DNA of 64,000 bases from JAICIG01 sp035532215 (lineage in GTDB: Bacteria > Planctomycetota > Planctomycetia > Pirellulales > JAICIG01): the NCBI GenBank assembly GCA_035532215.1, contig DATKRK010000353.1:6449-70448 (forward strand), in the 5' to 3' direction. Positions 62,742-64,000 of the stretch are shown piece after piece. Under the pieces are notes generated by a model. The model ran no database searches. It worked only from the letters and a program-made list of their open reading frames with translations, and was not told the origin of the DNA. Position 1 is the stretch's first letter, and every line of letters begins with the position of its first letter. The translations under genes and the position numbers were made by a program.

Positions 62742-63851
62742 ATGCTCGATTTTCGCCCGAAAGGCCGCCGCGCCAGTCATTCGCCGATCCGCTCGGATCA
62801 GTGGCGGTTGATGCTGCTGATCGGAACGATGGCCGCCGTGATGCTGATGATGGCCGAAGCGCGCAACCCGCAAATCTGGCGGATGTTGGGCTTCCGCGGC
62901 CCGGCGGCCGGGGGCTTCAACGGGCCGGCGGCCGGCAATGCCGCCGGAGGGCCGCAGGCGGCGCCGGGCGCCGCCGCGCCGGAGATCGATACGCGGCTGA
63001 AGCCGAAAGACAAACCGCCCTTGAAGGCCGGCGAATTCATCGCCGAGCCCCGCGGCAAACGCGCGCCGCCCGAGGGCAAGAAATTCTTTCCGGGCGTGGA
63101 CGCCGAGCTGTTGGCCGAAGTCCGCGACGATACCGTGTTTCGCTCTGGAGAGGCCGATGCCTTCTATCACCTGCTGGGAATTCTGGCGAAGACCGACGAA
63201 AAATCGCTCGAACAGGCGTCGCGCGGCCCGGTCACGTTCACGCAGCTCTTCACCCAGCCCAAGGAGTACCGCGGCGAACTGGTGACGGTCGAAGGAACCT
63301 TGCGCCGCAACGAGTCGCTGCGCGCGGTCAAGAACAAGTACGGCATCGAGCGCTACGCCAAGCTGGTGATCCAGCCGAAGGATCGGGCCGAGCCGCTCTT
63401 GGTCTACTGCCTCGAGCCGCCGGCCAAGCTGCCCTTTGGCGATGACTTGAACGAGCCGATCAAGGCGACCGGCTTTTTCTACAAGCGGCAGGCCGGCATG
63501 GCGGGCGACGGCATTCGCACCTGGCCGTTGGTGCTGGCCAAGACCGTGCAATCGACGCCGCCCGCGCCGGCCGCGGCGCCGGCCCAACGCGATGCGGTTT
63601 CGCCGACTTTGGCGGTGGTCGTATCGATCGGCTTTGCCTTGGCGGTGGTTTGGTTCGTGCTGGGGCGCACCGGGCGCGGCGCGAAGTTCCGCATTCCCGC
63701 CGCCGGCGACCCCGAGGCTCGACGCGTGCTGGCCCGGCACGGGCTCAGCGCATTGAAGAACGAGCCGCTCGAGCCCGACGAGCGCGAGCGGTTCGTGCGC
63801 ATGGCGCAGCAAGCGGAAGCGGGAAGCGGGGGAGCGGAGAGCAGCGAGTAG
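62742..63851 (+). CDS. Membrane-anchored hypothetical protein
   Basis: A 369-aa protein. An N-terminal helix (RLMLLIGTMAAVMLMMA) is followed by a Gly/Ala/Pro-rich linker. A globular domain of about 170 residues follows, with EYRGELVTVEGTLRRNESL, an OB-like strand-turn-strand pattern, then KLVIQPKDRAEPLLVYCLEP and IKATGFFYKRQAG. A second helix is near 285-305 (LAVVVSIGFALAVVWFVLG) and a charged tail ends the protein. This looks like a planctomycete-specific envelope protein; no function is known to me. The ATG at 62742 is the only reasonable start. Confidence 0.75.
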   Translation: MLDFRPKGRRASHSPIRSDQWRLMLLIGTMAAVMLMMAEARNPQIWRMLGFRGPAAGGFNGPAAGNAAGGPQAAPGAAAPEIDTRLKPKDKPPLKAGEFIAEPRGKRAPPEGKKFFPGVDAELLAEVRDDTVFRSGEADAFYHLLGILAKTDEKSLEQASRGPVTFTQLFTQPKEYRGELVTVEGTLRRNESLRAVKNKYGIERYAKLVIQPKDRAEPLLVYCLEPPAKLPFGDDLNEPIKATGFFYKRQAGMAGDGIRTWPLVLAKTVQSTPPAPAAAPAQRDAVSPTLAVVVSIGFALAVVWFVLGRTGRGAKFRIPAAGDPEARRVLARHGLSALKNEPLEPDERERFVRMAQQAEAGSGGAESSE

Positions 63852-63857
63852 CGCCTT

Positions 63858-64000
63858 GGAGGGCCGGGCGCGAGGCACTGGATGGAGGGCCGGGCGCCCT
63901 CGCCCGGCGGTGTATTTGTGGAGGGCCGGGCGCCCTCGTCCGGCGGCGTATTTATGGAGGGCCGGGCGCCCTCGCCCGGCGGCGTATTCGTGGAGGGCCG
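63858..64000. repeat. 36-bp tandem of the GGGCGCCC family, running out of the window
   Basis: GGAGGGCCGGGCGCCCTCGC units start at 63884, 63920, 63956 and 63992 (period exactly 36 bp), with a truncated related unit at 63858. Each has a GC palindrome and a short GTATTTG-type spacer. The array continues beyond the window. Confidence 0.9.

Noticed and set aside
63858..64000. Possible CRISPR array (36-bp period)
   Set aside because: Spacers of normal length are missing; the whole 36 bp repeats, including the GTATTTG segment. The same unit is found inside the kinase gene.

Overview
The window looks like chromosomal DNA of a planctomycete, probably of the Pirellulales type. The evidence is very high GC with strong G/C at third codon positions (long antisense open frames occur by chance), a MoxR/DUF58/BatA/VWA gene cluster, DUF4159 and DUF4384 proteins, a eukaryotic-type Ser/Thr kinase with a C-terminal repeat region, QFS(I/L)R-type membrane proteins, and several families of short dispersed palindromic repeats. 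No species can be named from the sequence alone.

Layout. 1-3144: the 3' part of a hybrid histidine kinase and a REC-HD-GYP response regulator. 3206-7210: a DXS-like transketolase-family enzyme, a cytochrome P450 and a SnoaL-like protein. 7341-8627 (-): a FadL-type outer-membrane protein. 9118-20547 (-): six genes read MoxR ATPase > DUF58 > BatA/VWA > very large DUF4175-like membrane/coiled-coil protein > VWA/GATase-like protein > caspase-fold (clan CD) protein, several joined by stop/start overlaps. 20736-24510 (-): a DUF4159 protein and a TPR/gluzincin-like protein. 24511-25823: about 1.3 kb of repeats with one tRNA-Ala(GGC) and its terminator. 25824-30906: a flippase-like membrane protein, a RAYT transposase inside its presumed repeat family, a beta-helix protein and an S9 peptidase. 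31011-34363 (-): an intact MmeI-type restriction-modification gene lying between the N-terminal and C-terminal remnants of a second, related methylase gene. 34533-38859 (-): a three-gene MacB/DevBCA-like ABC export operon. 38860-49745: planctomycete-type hypotheticals, a small ribbon-helix-helix protein, a Panacea (DUF4065) protein, IF-1, and a glycosyltransferase-fragment/PLP-enzyme pair. 50143-59732 (+): three membrane-linked proteins that all carry HlyD-type domains (GAF-HlyD, HlyD, PqqD-like/M50-protease/HlyD), followed by a DUF4384 protein with a minisatellite in its signal peptide and a Ser/Thr kinase. 59887-63851: a metallophosphoesterase-like protein, a HEAT-repeat protein and a membrane-anchored hypothetical.

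Two points stand out. First, short repeats do more than fill gaps here. One 135-bp family ends in TAG/TTA and supplies the stop codons of two convergent genes. A second palindrome supplies the moxR stop codon and the DUF58 start codon. Others lie in frame inside coding sequence, and one copy is nested in another right beside a RAYT transposase. Second, the restriction-modification locus records replacement of one type IIL-like enzyme by another, and the HlyD/M50 triad looks like a membrane export or peptide-processing machine with no visible ABC ATPase or outer-membrane channel. Functions are assigned from motifs read by eye; no database search was run.
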